This document shows positions 1 to 12,516 of a stretch of DNA of 64,000 nt, in pieces (the first letter of the stretch is position 1; each line of letters starts with the position of its first letter). The position numbers were made by a program, and so were the translations under genes. Location of the stretch: the NCBI RefSeq assembly GCF_042850985.1, contig NZ_AP031415.1:1550001-1614000 (forward strand). The letters run 5' to 3'. The DNA is from Allocoprobacillus sp002160865 (GTDB lineage: Bacteria; Bacillota_I; Bacilli_A; Erysipelotrichales; Coprobacillaceae). The notes below the pieces were generated by a model. It searched no databases, was not told the DNA's origin, and saw only the letters and a list, made by a program, of their open reading frames with translations.

Positions 1-2331
<2,331 letters not shown>

Positions 2332-2524
2332 CCTAAAGTGTTCTCTTTTCGTGCTTTCTTAGTTTGCAACTAGATGATTTCGACCTTCTTCCTGATCTCT
2401 TTCATCTTTCGTTTCTTCGCTTTCTTGTAGAAAGTTTGCTGTTCAGTTTTCAATGTTCCTGCCTTGAATGCATCTCTACAGATACACTCAAAACCAAACA
2501 GTATCCACATCTTCTCTTCTCCCT
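2332..2524 (-). other. 16S-23S internal transcribed spacer, no tRNA
   Basis: This 193-base spacer between the two rRNA genes contains no cloverleaf or CCA-ending tRNA that I can find. It does hold the second copy of the boxA-like repeat (2434-2461). Many Firmicutes have at least one rrn operon without spacer tRNAs, so this is not unusual. Confidence 0.85.
2434..2461 (-). promoter_or_regulatory. boxA-like antitermination element in the spacer
   Basis: On the minus strand this reads CAGGAACATTGAAAACTGAA followed by CAGCAAAC. It matches the leader copy at 4117-4144 with one mismatch in 28 bases. Elements containing a TTGAAAAC core before 16S and 23S genes are widely described as rrn boxA/Nus antitermination signals in Firmicutes. 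The role here is inferred from position and repetition. Confidence 0.7.
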
Positions 2525-4052
<1,528 letters not shown>

Positions 4053-4116
4053 TTTTCTATCTTCAGACAATTTCATGTCTTCTTGACTCTTTCTTTTTTC
4101 CTATCTTTATTGACGT

Positions 4117-4144
4117 GTTTACTGTTCAGTTTTCAATGTTCCTG
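4117..4144 (-). promoter_or_regulatory. boxA-like antitermination element in the rrn leader
   Basis: This is the first copy of the 28-base element (the other is 2434-2461, one mismatch). It lies about 20 bases downstream of the predicted transcription start and about 65 bases before the 16S gene. The core on the minus strand is AACATTGAAAACTGAACAG. The position before 16S and again before 23S is the classical arrangement for Nus-dependent rRNA antitermination. Confidence 0.72.
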
Positions 4145-4168
4145 TCGCCCTCTCTCGAGTGCTCATCT

Positions 4169-4260
4169 ATAATATCATCTATCCCTCCCCTTTGCAAGCA
4201 TTTTTTTCATATTTTTTTAAAAAATTAAATAAAAAAATAAATTTTATTGATTTTATCGCA
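4169..4260 (-). promoter_or_regulatory. rRNA operon promoter with A/T-rich upstream element
   Basis: The minus strand has a -35 box TTGCAA (4197-4192), a 17-base spacer and a -10 box TATTAT (4174-4169). The predicted start is near 4162. The 60 bases upstream (4201-4260) are almost pure A/T runs, as expected of an UP element at a strong rRNA promoter. The boxA-like element follows immediately in the leader. Confidence 0.8.
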
Positions 4261-4289
4261 TTTTTTTTGAACAAAAAAAGTCAGAAGAT

Positions 4290-4742
4290 CTATTTACAAA
4301 TCTCTTGACTATCTAAAACAATGGTTACTGGTCCATCATTTATAAGTGATACTTTCATATCAGCACCAAAAACACCCATTTCTAAATGAATCCCCTGCGC
4401 TTGAATTGTTTCATTAAAATAATCATAAAGTGGAATAGCCACATCTGGTTTTGCTGCATGAATAAAACTTGGTCGCCTTCCCTTTTTACAGTCTGCATAA
4501 AGTGTGAATTGTGAAATTGATAAAATACTTCCATTAACATCTTGTAAAGATAAATTCATTTTTCCATTATCATCTTCAAAAACACGCAAACCAATCATCT
4601 TGTCAACCATTTTTTCCACTATCTCCTGTGTATCACTTGCGCAAAAGCCAACCAATACCATAAACCCTTTTTGAATACTTCCATACACCTTTCCATCTAT
4701 TGTCACTGAGCTTTCTTTCACTCTTTGAACAACAACTTTCAT
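4290..4742 (-). CDS. dtd: D-aminoacyl-tRNA deacylase
   Basis: This 150-residue protein hydrolyses D-aminoacyl-tRNAs, and glycine mischarged on tRNA-Ala, in the cytoplasm. The start at 4742 (MKVVVQRV) matches the family N-terminus and has AGGTG six bases upstream. A GTG nine bases earlier is in frame but poorly placed. The family signatures SQFTLYADCKKGRRPSF near residue 80 and the C-terminal NDGPVTI, with its cis Gly-Pro pair, are visible. In many Firmicutes dtd sits beside relA; here it stands alone, diverging from rarA. It reads toward the rRNA promoter, and no strong intrinsic terminator was found in the short gap. Confidence 0.93.
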   Translation of the reverse strand: MKVVVQRVKESSVTIDGKVYGSIQKGFMVLVGFCASDTQEIVEKMVDKMIGLRVFEDDNGKMNLSLQDVNGSILSISQFTLYADCKKGRRPSFIHAAKPDVAIPLYDYFNETIQAQGIHLEMGVFGADMKVSLINDGPVTIVLDSQEICK

Positions 4743-4767
4743 CACTTTCACCTACCCATATATCTTT

Positions 4768-4796
4768 AAATTTGTTATAATCATTATAACAAATTT
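4768..4796. promoter_or_regulatory. Perfect 29-bp palindrome forming back-to-back extended -10 promoters
   Basis: Fourteen-base arms (AAATTTGTTATAAT and its exact complement) flank a single C at 4782. Each arm carries TGTTATAAT, an extended -10 box (TG-N-TATAAT), one directed to rarA and one to dtd. Neither direction has a recognisable -35. Because the two -10 boxes lie within the same palindrome, polymerase or a dimeric regulator bound here would affect both genes. Confidence 0.7.
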
Positions 4797-4816
4797 ATAT
4801 AAAAAGGAAAGATTTT

Positions 4817-6076
4817 ATGGCAACAACATTAGCACATCGTATGCGTCCTATTTCTCTAAAAGATGTTTTAGGACAAAAACATATTATTGGCGAACACGCT
4901 TTATTTACACAATTCGTAAAAAAGAAACACCCTATGTCTACTATTCTTTATGGTCCTCCAGGTTGTGGAAAAACCACTTTAGCCTCAGCACTAGCAAACG
5001 ACCTTCACATTCCATACAGGTTATTCAATGCTTCTACTGGTAATAAAAAAGAAATGGATACTATCATTGAAGAAGCCAAAATGTATGGAGAACTCTTTGT
5101 TATCATTGACGAAATACATCGTCTTAATAAAGACAAACAAGATCACTTTTTACCTTACATTGAAAATGGTTTGATTATTATTGCTGGATGTACTACTGCA
5201 AATCCTTATCATTCTATTAATCCAGCCATCCGTTCACGCTGCCAAATCGTAGAAGTCAAATCACTTGATCAAAATGACATTGTCAAAGGATTAAAAAATG
5301 CTTTAGTATCAAAAAATGGCCTCAAGCAGCAGTTTCAAGTTGAAGAAGGTGTCTTAGAGTATATTGCACAGTTAAGTGGTGGTGATATTCGTTATGCTTA
5401 TAATTGTTTAGAAGTATGTACAATTCTATCACCGGATTCAATGATTACATTACAAATTGTTAAAAAAGCACTACCCAAAGCCAACAATCAATATGATAAA
5501 GATGAAGATCAATACTACGATACATTGAGTGGTTTACAAAAATCCATTCGTGGTAGTGATCCTAATGGAGCCATGTACTATTTAGGAAAACTCATTGAAG
5601 CTAATGATATAGAATCATTAGAACGTCGTGTCATTACAACTGCCTATGAAGATATTGGCCTGGCTAACCCTCAGGCCTGTATGCGAACAGTCATAGCTTT
5701 TCAAGCTGCAAAAGTGATAGGCTTTCCTGAAGCACGTATTCCTATTGCCAGTGCTATTCTTGATTTGTGCTTATCACCGAAATCCAAATCATCTGAAACA
5801 GCTATCGACGCTGCTTTAAATTCATTAAAAAAGCATTGTTATTGTGCTCCTGCATATCTTAGACTCACTCCCGTAGGATTAGAAGAAGATGAAAGATATA
5901 ATTATAATCGTCCCGAACTTTGGGAATATATCCAATATCTTCCTGACCCTATTAAAAATGAGCAGTTCTATATCCCTTGGATGACAAGTTCTTATGAAAA
6001 AGCGCTTGCCGAAAATTATCGCCGTATTCTTAAACATGGTCGAACAAATCAAATGAAAAAACTCAACAAAAAATAA
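4817..6076 (+). CDS. rarA: Replication-associated recombination protein A (RarA/MgsA AAA+ ATPase)
   Basis: This 419-residue clamp-loader-like AAA+ ATPase acts at stalled replication forks. Walker A GPPGCGKT is at residues 46-53 and Walker B VIIDEIHR at about 95-102. Sensor and arginine-finger regions (TTANPYHSINPAIRSRC) follow. The C-terminal tetramerisation part contains the typical GLQKSIRGSDPNGAMYYL segment. Length is close to the family norm of 420-450. The start ATG has AAAAGGAAAG about six bases upstream. Expression should begin in the palindromic promoter at 4768-4796 and end at the hairpin at 6075-6125. Confidence 0.95.
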   Translation: MATTLAHRMRPISLKDVLGQKHIIGEHALFTQFVKKKHPMSTILYGPPGCGKTTLASALANDLHIPYRLFNASTGNKKEMDTIIEEAKMYGELFVIIDEIHRLNKDKQDHFLPYIENGLIIIAGCTTANPYHSINPAIRSRCQIVEVKSLDQNDIVKGLKNALVSKNGLKQQFQVEEGVLEYIAQLSGGDIRYAYNCLEVCTILSPDSMITLQIVKKALPKANNQYDKDEDQYYDTLSGLQKSIRGSDPNGAMYYLGKLIEANDIESLERRVITTAYEDIGLANPQACMRTVIAFQAAKVIGFPEARIPIASAILDLCLSPKSKSSETAIDAALNSLKKHCYCAPAYLRLTPVGLEEDERYNYNRPELWEYIQYLPDPIKNEQFYIPWMTSSYEKALAENYRRILKHGRTNQMKKLNKK

Positions 6077-6125
6077 AAGCATCACTGATAAAAGAGTTCT
6101 ATTCTCTCATCAGCGATGCTTTTTT
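6075..6125. terminator. Bidirectional intrinsic terminator between rarA and nahK
   Basis: AAAAGCATC-A-CTGAT pairs with ATCAG-C-GATGCTTTT around a 19-base loop, with A and T runs outside on both strands. It separates the convergent rarA and sugar-operon genes. The nahK stop codon lies inside the T run. Confidence 0.85.
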
Positions 6126-7233
6126 ATGAAATATATTTTTCAACAATATAATTCATTTCATTCCATTTCTTTTCCATATCAGCAACTAATTTCAATTGTG
6201 TGCGACAACGATCAAGATTATGTGTTGAATATTGTATTTTAAAATAAGTATCTCCTTGAAGATAATCTGTCAAAAAGCGCATACCACATTCAAATGTCAT
6301 AACAAGTGCACCTAAAGGCAATGCTTGCATTTCAGCTAAAGTGAGTTGTCCTTGACATCCTTGAATAAATCCTTTTGTATAAACTTCAAATAAATGCATA
6401 TCACACTGGACTTTTGATAAATCTTTTTCATCTTCCAAAGCTGTACTTGCTCCAAAACGTATAGAATCTCCAAAATCATTAACTGCCAGTCCAGGCATAA
6501 CAGTATCTAAATCAATAATACATAACCCCTGATGTGTTTTATCATCAATTAAAATATTGTTTAATTTCGTATCATTGTGTGTAACACGTAGTGGAAGCTC
6601 TTGATTTTCCTGCATAGAAATAAGTTTATTTGCTAATTCTTCTCTTTGTAAAATAAACTGTATTTCTTTTTGAACATCTTTAGCACGATTTATAATGTCT
6701 TCTTCAACAGCTTTTTTAAACACTTCTAAACGTGCTCTTGTATTATGAAAATCAGGAATCGTTTCATATAGAGTATGTGCTGGAAAATCACTTAACAAAC
6801 TCTGGAATTTTCCAAAAGCCAACCCGCTTTGATAAAAATCCTCATCTGTTTTCACTTCATCATAGCTGGTTGCACCAGTAATGAAATGATAACCTCGCCA
6901 ATAATGACCTTCACTATCTTGACAATAAGGTTTTCCATTTTTATTCAAAATAACTGTGAGCGTTTCTCGTTCAGGATCCCCACCATATTGAATAATCTTT
7001 TTTCTTAAAAATGTTGTGACATTTAAAATATTTTCCATCAACTGAACAGGATTTTTAAAAATATTTGTATTCATACGTTGTAATATAATAGGAACGACTC
7101 CCATATGTTTGATTTTAAATTCAACAAGATAAGTATCATTAATATGACCACTTCCATATGGTCGTATTTGAATCACTTCTCCAACAAAATCAAATTGACT
7201 GATAACCTCTTTCAATAAATTTTCATTATTCAT
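6124..7233 (-). CDS. nahK: N-acetylhexosamine 1-kinase
   Basis: This 369-residue kinase of the aminoglycoside-phosphotransferase fold should convert GlcNAc or GalNAc released by the GH112 phosphorylase to the 1-phosphate. Bifidobacterial NahK/LnpB is the model. The catalytic loop RVTHNDTKLNNIL (216-228, with H219, D221, N226) and the Mg-binding IIDLDT (239-244) are intact. FGDSIRFGASTALEDE and the N-terminal PYGSGHINDTYLV also closely resemble Bifidobacterium NahK as I remember it. ATG overlaps the preceding stop by eight bases, which indicates translational coupling. It is the last gene of the operon. Confidence 0.92.
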   Translation of the reverse strand: MNNENLLKEVISQFDFVGEVIQIRPYGSGHINDTYLVEFKIKHMGVVPIILQRMNTNIFKNPVQLMENILNVTTFLRKKIIQYGGDPERETLTVILNKNGKPYCQDSEGHYWRGYHFITGATSYDEVKTDEDFYQSGLAFGKFQSLLSDFPAHTLYETIPDFHNTRARLEVFKKAVEEDIINRAKDVQKEIQFILQREELANKLISMQENQELPLRVTHNDTKLNNILIDDKTHQGLCIIDLDTVMPGLAVNDFGDSIRFGASTALEDEKDLSKVQCDMHLFEVYTKGFIQGCQGQLTLAEMQALPLGALVMTFECGMRFLTDYLQGDTYFKIQYSTHNLDRCRTQLKLVADMEKKWNEMNYIVEKYIS

Positions 7234-8152
7234 CTATATCACCCCATAAATGTGTTGTATAAATACCTTGTTCTTTCATTTGTTGAATAGCCTTTTCAAC
7301 TAATGGTTTATCTTCTTTATATGTAACTCCATACCATTGAGAAGATGTTTTAAGAACTTTTACAGTCGCCTTTTTTTGATGCAATAATGAACTCACAACA
7401 CTTGGAATAAAATATTCACATTTCAATGGATTTGATTTTAAATGTTCATCTAAAAAGTGAGGAAATCCTTTGATAAATTCATCCATTACACCCTGACCAA
7501 ATCCCCATAGGTTCATAGAAACTGTTGTTCCTTTAGCAAGAGGATACCATTGATTATTGTCTTGATAAACAATACCTTCCGGTGTTGCTTGAATTTTTGT
7601 ACGTTCAGTAATATCTTTTAAATATCCCTGTGCATCAATCTCACAAACACCTCTAGCAACAGTGCCATTATCAGTTAATGTGTTTTCAATGAGATAGCCT
7701 ACCATAGCCATACGATAAAGATCATCATCTTGATGAGTAGATAAATAATGATAAATCATTTGGAATGACTCTGGTCCATAATAATCATCAGCATTAATAA
7801 CAGCAAATGGACCATGAATCCATTGTTGACAACAATAAATCGCATGAGCCGTTCCCCAAGGTTTAACACGTCCTTGAGGAACATGGTAACCATCAGGCAG
7901 ACAATTGAGTTCTTGAAATGCATAATGGACATTCATGATATTTTCTAAACGTTTTCCAATCACTTCTTTAAAGATTTCTTCGTTCTCTTTTTTAATAACA
8001 AAAACAACTGTTTCAAAACCTGCACGTCTAGCATCGAAAAGCGAGAAATCCATAATAATATGTCCTTCTTGATCTATTGGATCAATTTGTTTTAAACCAC
8101 CATAGCGACTTCCCATCCCAGCCGCCATAATGATAAGTATTGGCTTTTCCAT
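7226..8152 (-). CDS. Sugar-phosphate nucleotidyltransferase (GalU/RmlA-like) of the lacto-N-biose operon
   Basis: This 308-residue GT-A-fold nucleotidyltransferase has the nucleotide-binding motif AAGMGSRYGGLKQ at 10-22. Other typical parts are GRVKPWGTAHA (94-104) and the metal-binding NADDYYG around D122/D123. It sits between the phosphorylase and NahK, so it probably activates GlcNAc-1-P/GalNAc-1-P or Gal-1-P to the UDP-sugar. Bifidobacteria use the unrelated GalT-type LnpC at this step. The ATG at 8152 has TAGGAGG, overlapping the stop of the upstream gene, five bases away; a TTG further upstream is less likely. Substrate is inferred from context only. Confidence 0.82.
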   Translation of the reverse strand: MEKPILIIMAAGMGSRYGGLKQIDPIDQEGHIIMDFSLFDARRAGFETVVFVIKKENEEIFKEVIGKRLENIMNVHYAFQELNCLPDGYHVPQGRVKPWGTAHAIYCCQQWIHGPFAVINADDYYGPESFQMIYHYLSTHQDDDLYRMAMVGYLIENTLTDNGTVARGVCEIDAQGYLKDITERTKIQATPEGIVYQDNNQWYPLAKGTTVSMNLWGFGQGVMDEFIKGFPHFLDEHLKSNPLKCEYFIPSVVSSLLHQKKATVKVLKTSSQWYGVTYKEDKPLVEKAIQQMKEQGIYTTHLWGDIDE

Positions 8153-8162
8153 ATTTTTCCTC

Positions 8163-10316
8163 CTACATTTCAACCCAGCGCAATTCCATTGGTTTTAAAT
8201 TGAGTGTTTGAACTTTTTGCCCATGCATATATAAATCTGTTGATAATGATTCTGTTGTATTATTTATAACAGCAATTTTACCGACTTCTTCAAATGCAGC
8301 AACTTCTGTATTCACATTGCTGACATAAAACTTTTTCATTTCACTTTCTTTACCGGCTGCCCAATAAATTGTTCTTAGAAGCAAACGGCAATTCTGTGGT
8401 GAATAAGGTAATCCAGCCAGATAAACACTTCGTCCTTTTCCATAAGTATTCGCCACAAGTTGTGCATAACCATGATGTTGACTTAAAATCTGGTAATTGT
8501 CACCATGTGCATAGATTCCATTCATACCTTCACCAAAATCTATTTCATCTTCAATATCTTCTAATAAGAAATGCTCAGGATTCACTTCATTATATTTATC
8601 ATGACTTAAAGTAAACCCTATTTCTTTGTCAACCCCAAGAACATCACTTAATTGGAAAAATTGTCCTTGATATTGATAAGCTGTTGGATCTCCAACACCA
8701 ATAAAGCCACCACCTTGATCAACCCATTGTCTGACTTTTGTCACAACATCTTCATCAATCCAATTTTCAGCTCCTGACCACGAAGTATACTGTGCTCCTG
8801 CATTTATGATGACTTTATATTGATCTAAAACACCATTTTTAACATCTTCAAAATTAATAAAATCGACATCTATAGGCATACCACTCAAACATTCAATAAT
8901 ACCTACATATGAATAAATTTCACGATACCAGATAGCATGATGAACTTGATTATTCATCCATCGACGACTTTGACCCCAGCAATTTAAAATAGCAACTTTA
9001 AACGGTGAAACATAGGCTTTTGTTCCTTGAATTGTATCATGAATACTTCTAAATTCATCAATGACATGACGAATCGTATCAATAAAACCAGGCCACTGTA
9101 AAGCCAGTTTCAAATAGCCACCATATCCAATACGATCAAGTGGACTTCTTAAAATAGCTCTACGTGCTTTTAACCAGTTTGTATGGGCTTCACCAATTGG
9201 ATCTCCTCCTTTACAAAAGACATCAGGAAAGAAATAAGGAAGTAAGCGTCCTTCAGTATATTTCACGCCTTTAATATCTGAAATCATACGCATTGTCACA
9301 CCATCACCTACTGACCCGACAACAGCATCTAAACCAATCGTTTCAAAATAAGGTCCATAAGGTTCTGTACCAATCCAGTGATCCCCTAAAAACATCATAG
9401 CTTCCTTTCCATAACTATGAACAATATTTACAAGTTCCTTAGCTAAATGACAAACTTCCTGTTGTTGAAATTCAATAAAATCTTTGAATTCTTTTGAAGG
9501 AACTCTAAACAAAGAATTATGATAACCTTGATCAACAATAAATTCTGGTCTAAATTTATATCCTGCCCATTTTTCAAATTTTCTTAAAATATAAGGAGAA
9601 ACACTGGCACTATAACCAAACCATTCCACATATTTTTCTCTTTTTTGATCATCAAAAGTTAATGTAAACTGATGGAAAAATGTTGTAAAACGAATAACAT
9701 CGACATGTGGATTTGCTTCACAGAATTTCTTTAATTTTTCCTTCACATAAGCTTGAGTTTGAGGTTGACGAACATCATATGTGAGTTGATGAGGAGCATC
9801 TTTCCAATCGTTTGTAATAAAATTATACATGTGAACAGGGTCCCAGATTAAAAACGCCAAAAAGCTCACTGTATAAACATGATAAGGAATCGTTTGAATC
9901 GTTACTGTCCCCTTTTCTTCATCATATTCCCATTGATCTACTGGAACAATTTCACCCGTTGTACGATCAATAACTTCCCACCACTGTTTTGGATCATCAA
10001 TAAAATTAGGCTTTAATTGTTCAGTATGAAAACCTTTCATCAATGTGATAGTCAATGTTGAATTTCTAGCTGTATAACGATCTGTCATTAAATATTCCTG
10101 TTGAATTTCTTCTGGATGAGCCAATGCCCAATCATTATCTTTTCGTGTTGTATAATAAGTTGCATATACTTTCGCATCCAAATCCAATAATTCTTGAGGC
10201 ATTTGTGTTCCATCACAATCTCTAATTGCATCTGCTCCCAAACTTTCTTTTAACGCTATTGTTTCATCAATAACATCTAAATCTGTCGGAAGCGTTAATC
10301 TTCCATAATTTTTCAT
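8163..10316 (-). CDS. lnpA: 1,3-beta-galactosyl-N-acetylhexosamine phosphorylase (GH112)
   Basis: This 717-residue cytoplasmic enzyme splits galacto-N-biose or lacto-N-biose with phosphate to Gal-1-P and the N-acetylhexosamine. The whole length follows bifidobacterial LnpA, including GRLTLP at the N-terminus, SFLAFLIWDPVHMYN and RFTTFFHQFTLTFDD. The segment MFLGDHWIGTEPY places the general acid at D312, the equivalent of Asp313 in the bifidobacterial enzyme. VKYTEGRLLPYFFPD and the C-terminal GRSVYLAGLPYSPQN are also conserved. Its ATG overlaps the stop of the ATPase gene by four bases (ATGA). GH112 also includes galactosyl-rhamnose phosphorylases; the adjacent kinase NahK argues for the N-acetylhexosamine type. 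Confidence 0.93.
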   Translation of the reverse strand: MKNYGRLTLPTDLDVIDETIALKESLGADAIRDCDGTQMPQELLDLDAKVYATYYTTRKDNDWALAHPEEIQQEYLMTDRYTARNSTLTITLMKGFHTEQLKPNFIDDPKQWWEVIDRTTGEIVPVDQWEYDEEKGTVTIQTIPYHVYTVSFLAFLIWDPVHMYNFITNDWKDAPHQLTYDVRQPQTQAYVKEKLKKFCEANPHVDVIRFTTFFHQFTLTFDDQKREKYVEWFGYSASVSPYILRKFEKWAGYKFRPEFIVDQGYHNSLFRVPSKEFKDFIEFQQQEVCHLAKELVNIVHSYGKEAMMFLGDHWIGTEPYGPYFETIGLDAVVGSVGDGVTMRMISDIKGVKYTEGRLLPYFFPDVFCKGGDPIGEAHTNWLKARRAILRSPLDRIGYGGYLKLALQWPGFIDTIRHVIDEFRSIHDTIQGTKAYVSPFKVAILNCWGQSRRWMNNQVHHAIWYREIYSYVGIIECLSGMPIDVDFINFEDVKNGVLDQYKVIINAGAQYTSWSGAENWIDEDVVTKVRQWVDQGGGFIGVGDPTAYQYQGQFFQLSDVLGVDKEIGFTLSHDKYNEVNPEHFLLEDIEDEIDFGEGMNGIYAHGDNYQILSQHHGYAQLVANTYGKGRSVYLAGLPYSPQNCRLLLRTIYWAAGKESEMKKFYVSNVNTEVAAFEEVGKIAVINNTTESLSTDLYMHGQKVQTLNLKPMELRWVEM

Positions 10317-11443
10317 ACTTTATTTTCTCCAGTTTCTAATATATTTTGTTCATTATCTACATCAAAGAAATGAGCTTTATTCATTAAATAAGTAAATGAT
10401 CCCTGATCACCAGAACGTAAAGGCGTACTTCCTGGTACCTTGACAACAAATGGTTGTCCATCTTTTGTCATGTGTACAAAACTTTCTGCTCCCATTAATT
10501 CTACAACATCCACTTGACTTTGGAAGGAAGATTCTGGATGGGACATAAAGTAATGCGGATGAGTTGAAATATCTTCAGGACGAATACCCATCGTGATTGT
10601 TTTTCCAAGATAATTTTTATCCTTAAGAATTTGAGCTTTATCATCTGGAATTGGTAAAGTCATATCTGAAAGCTGTAAAACAACCTTACCATCTTCTTCA
10701 ACCAATTGTCCATTTCTAAAGTTCATTTGTGGACTTCCAATAAAACCAGCCACAAATTTATTAATAGGATGCTCATAAAGATAAGTTGGTGGAGCCACCT
10801 GTTGAATACGTCCATCTTTCATCACGACAATTCTTGTTCCCATTGTCATAGCTTCCGTTTGATCATGGGTAACATAAATGAAAGTTGTTCCTAACTGTTG
10901 ATAAATTTTTAAAATTTCGACACGCATCTGCACTCTTAGTTTAGCATCCAAATTACTCAAAGGTTCATCCATTAAAAAGACCTTTGGCTCACGGACAATC
11001 GCTCTCCCTAAAGCAACACGTTGTCTTTGTCCTCCAGACAATGCTTTGGGTTTACGTTCCAGATAATCTTCAATATCAATAGCTTTAGCAACAGCACGCA
11101 CACGACGATCAATTTCATCTTTAGGTACTTTAGCAATTTTCAAACCAAAAGCAATATTATCATAGACACTCATATGGGGATATAGTGCATATGATTGAAA
11201 AACCATAGCAATATCACGATTTTTAGGAGCAACATCATTCATCAGCTGCCCATCAATATACAATTCTCCTGCAGAGATATCTTCCAATCCTGCAATCATT
11301 CTTAAAGTTGTAGACTTCCCACAACCTGAAGGTCCTACAAATACAATAAATTCTTTATCAGCAATATCCAAATTAAAATCAAAAACAGCTTGTACCTGAT
11401 TATCATATATTTTATCTATATGTTTTAAAGATAACGTTGCCAT
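10313..11443 (-). CDS. msmK: Sugar ABC transporter ATP-binding protein (MsmK/UgpC family)
   Basis: This 376-residue ATPase powers CUT1-type sugar uptake. Walker A GPSGCGKST is at 37-45, the signature LSGGQRQR at 135-142 and Walker B VFLMDEP from 155. The H-loop THDQ follows near 193, then an OB/TOBE-type regulatory C-terminus with the IRPEDI motif. In many Firmicutes one MsmK/MsmX serves several transporters. Here it is encoded with its own binding protein and permeases. AGGAGG lies six bases before the ATG and overlaps the stop of the small membrane protein. Confidence 0.92.
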   Translation of the reverse strand: MATLSLKHIDKIYDNQVQAVFDFNLDIADKEFIVFVGPSGCGKSTTLRMIAGLEDISAGELYIDGQLMNDVAPKNRDIAMVFQSYALYPHMSVYDNIAFGLKIAKVPKDEIDRRVRAVAKAIDIEDYLERKPKALSGGQRQRVALGRAIVREPKVFLMDEPLSNLDAKLRVQMRVEILKIYQQLGTTFIYVTHDQTEAMTMGTRIVVMKDGRIQQVAPPTYLYEHPINKFVAGFIGSPQMNFRNGQLVEEDGKVVLQLSDMTLPIPDDKAQILKDKNYLGKTITMGIRPEDISTHPHYFMSHPESSFQSQVDVVELMGAESFVHMTKDGQPFVVKVPGSTPLRSGDQGSFTYLMNKAHFFDVDNEQNILETGENKV

Positions 11444-11453
11444 ACAATTCCTC

Positions 11454-11621
11454 CTACTTATATTTTCTATTATAGAGATATAACAGAATCAATAACCCTG
11501 CCAATCCCACCAGTTCCATTGCTAAACCGGCATAACCAATTTGACTTTGACCAAAACAGACCAAACCAAATGAAGCGATAAACACAATAATCGCAATGAT
11601 ATTTTTTGTGACTTGATTCAT
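11454..11621 (-). CDS. Small membrane protein of the lacto-N-biose operon, unknown function
   Basis: This 55-codon frame encodes MNQVTKNIIAIIVFIASFGL followed by a polar bend (CFGQSQIGY), a second hydrophobic stretch (LVGLAGLLILLYLY) and a basic tail NRKYK. Two membrane helices are predicted. It begins 12 bases after the stop of the MalG-like permease, with TAGGAG upstream. It ends in TAGGAGG, which serves the ATPase gene. The tight fit in the operon, start and stop, and the hydrophobic composition support a real gene. I do not recognise a family; a transporter accessory subunit is a guess. Confidence 0.7.
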   Translation of the reverse strand: MNQVTKNIIAIIVFIASFGLVCFGQSQIGYAGLAMELVGLAGLLILLYLYNRKYK

Positions 11622-11633
11622 ACCTTCACACTC

Positions 11634-12506
11634 CTAATCTTTCAAACCACCAAGTGTCATACCTTGTGTCAGCTTCTTTTGAACAAGTATATATAAAATG
11701 AGTGTAGGTAACATAACAATAACTAACCCCGCATATAATTGTCCATAATTAGCAGCTGCCATCTGTCCTTTAGATAATGTTACCAATCCAACAGGTAAAG
11801 TTTTTGAAGCTCCAGGCATCAATGTTAAAGCGATGATATACTCATTCCAGAAAGCAAGGAAATTAAATAATATCACTGTAATAATACTTGGTTTTGCCAT
11901 TGGAGCCATGACTTTAAGCAATGTTTTAAAATAGCCACAGCCATCAATATAAGCCGCTTCTTCATAAGCCTTAGGCAATGTTTTAAAATAACCACTCAAA
12001 AGATAAATCGTAAATGGTAAAGCTGTTGAAGCATAGACAATAGCTAAAACAACAATATTATCCAAGAAGAAACTTTGTCCAAACAAACTATAAAACACAT
12101 CATCCCAATCTAACAACATCAAGAAAATAGGAACGACAATATAATTCACATTAATAAATAACCCTGCCATAAACATTGTATTAATCAATTTCTTTCCCTT
12201 AAAATCAAATCTTGCCAAAACATAAGAAGCAGGTAAAGCAATTACAACAAGCAAAATCAAAGCTAATGCTGTTACTATTACTGAATTTAATAAATATTCA
12301 GCCATTTTAGCTTTTTCAAAAGCATCAATAAAGTTTTGAAAATAAAAACTCATTGGTAACGTCCATGGACTTCCCTGAAATTCTGCATTTGTTTTTAAAG
12401 ATGATACAAAAACCCAGGCAACAGGAATGATAATAGAAATAGCTAAGGAAATCAAAGCAACATAAACAAAAATCTTATATAATTTTTCAACACTTATTTT
12501 TTTCAT
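11634..12506 (-). CDS. Sugar ABC transporter permease (MalG-like, CUT1)
   Basis: This 290-residue inner-membrane permease has about six transmembrane segments. The cytoplasmic EAA loop (EEAAYIDGCGYFKTLLKVM) docks the ATPase. It follows the MalF-like partner after ten bases, with GGGAGG before the ATG. With the upstream lipoprotein it should import galacto-N-biose/lacto-N-biose or larger mucin and milk oligosaccharides. Substrate is inferred from the downstream phosphorylase. Confidence 0.9.
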   Translation of the reverse strand: MKKISVEKLYKIFVYVALISLAISIIIPVAWVFVSSLKTNAEFQGSPWTLPMSFYFQNFIDAFEKAKMAEYLLNSVIVTALALILLVVIALPASYVLARFDFKGKKLINTMFMAGLFINVNYIVVPIFLMLLDWDDVFYSLFGQSFFLDNIVVLAIVYASTALPFTIYLLSGYFKTLPKAYEEAAYIDGCGYFKTLLKVMAPMAKPSIITVILFNFLAFWNEYIIALTLMPGASKTLPVGLVTLSKGQMAAANYGQLYAGLVIVMLPTLILYILVQKKLTQGMTLGGLKD

Positions 12507-12516
12507 ATAAACCTCC

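Noticed and set aside
2332..2524. tRNA genes in the 16S-23S spacer
   Set aside because: No cloverleaf, T-loop (GGTTCGAATC-like) or CCA end could be found on either strand.
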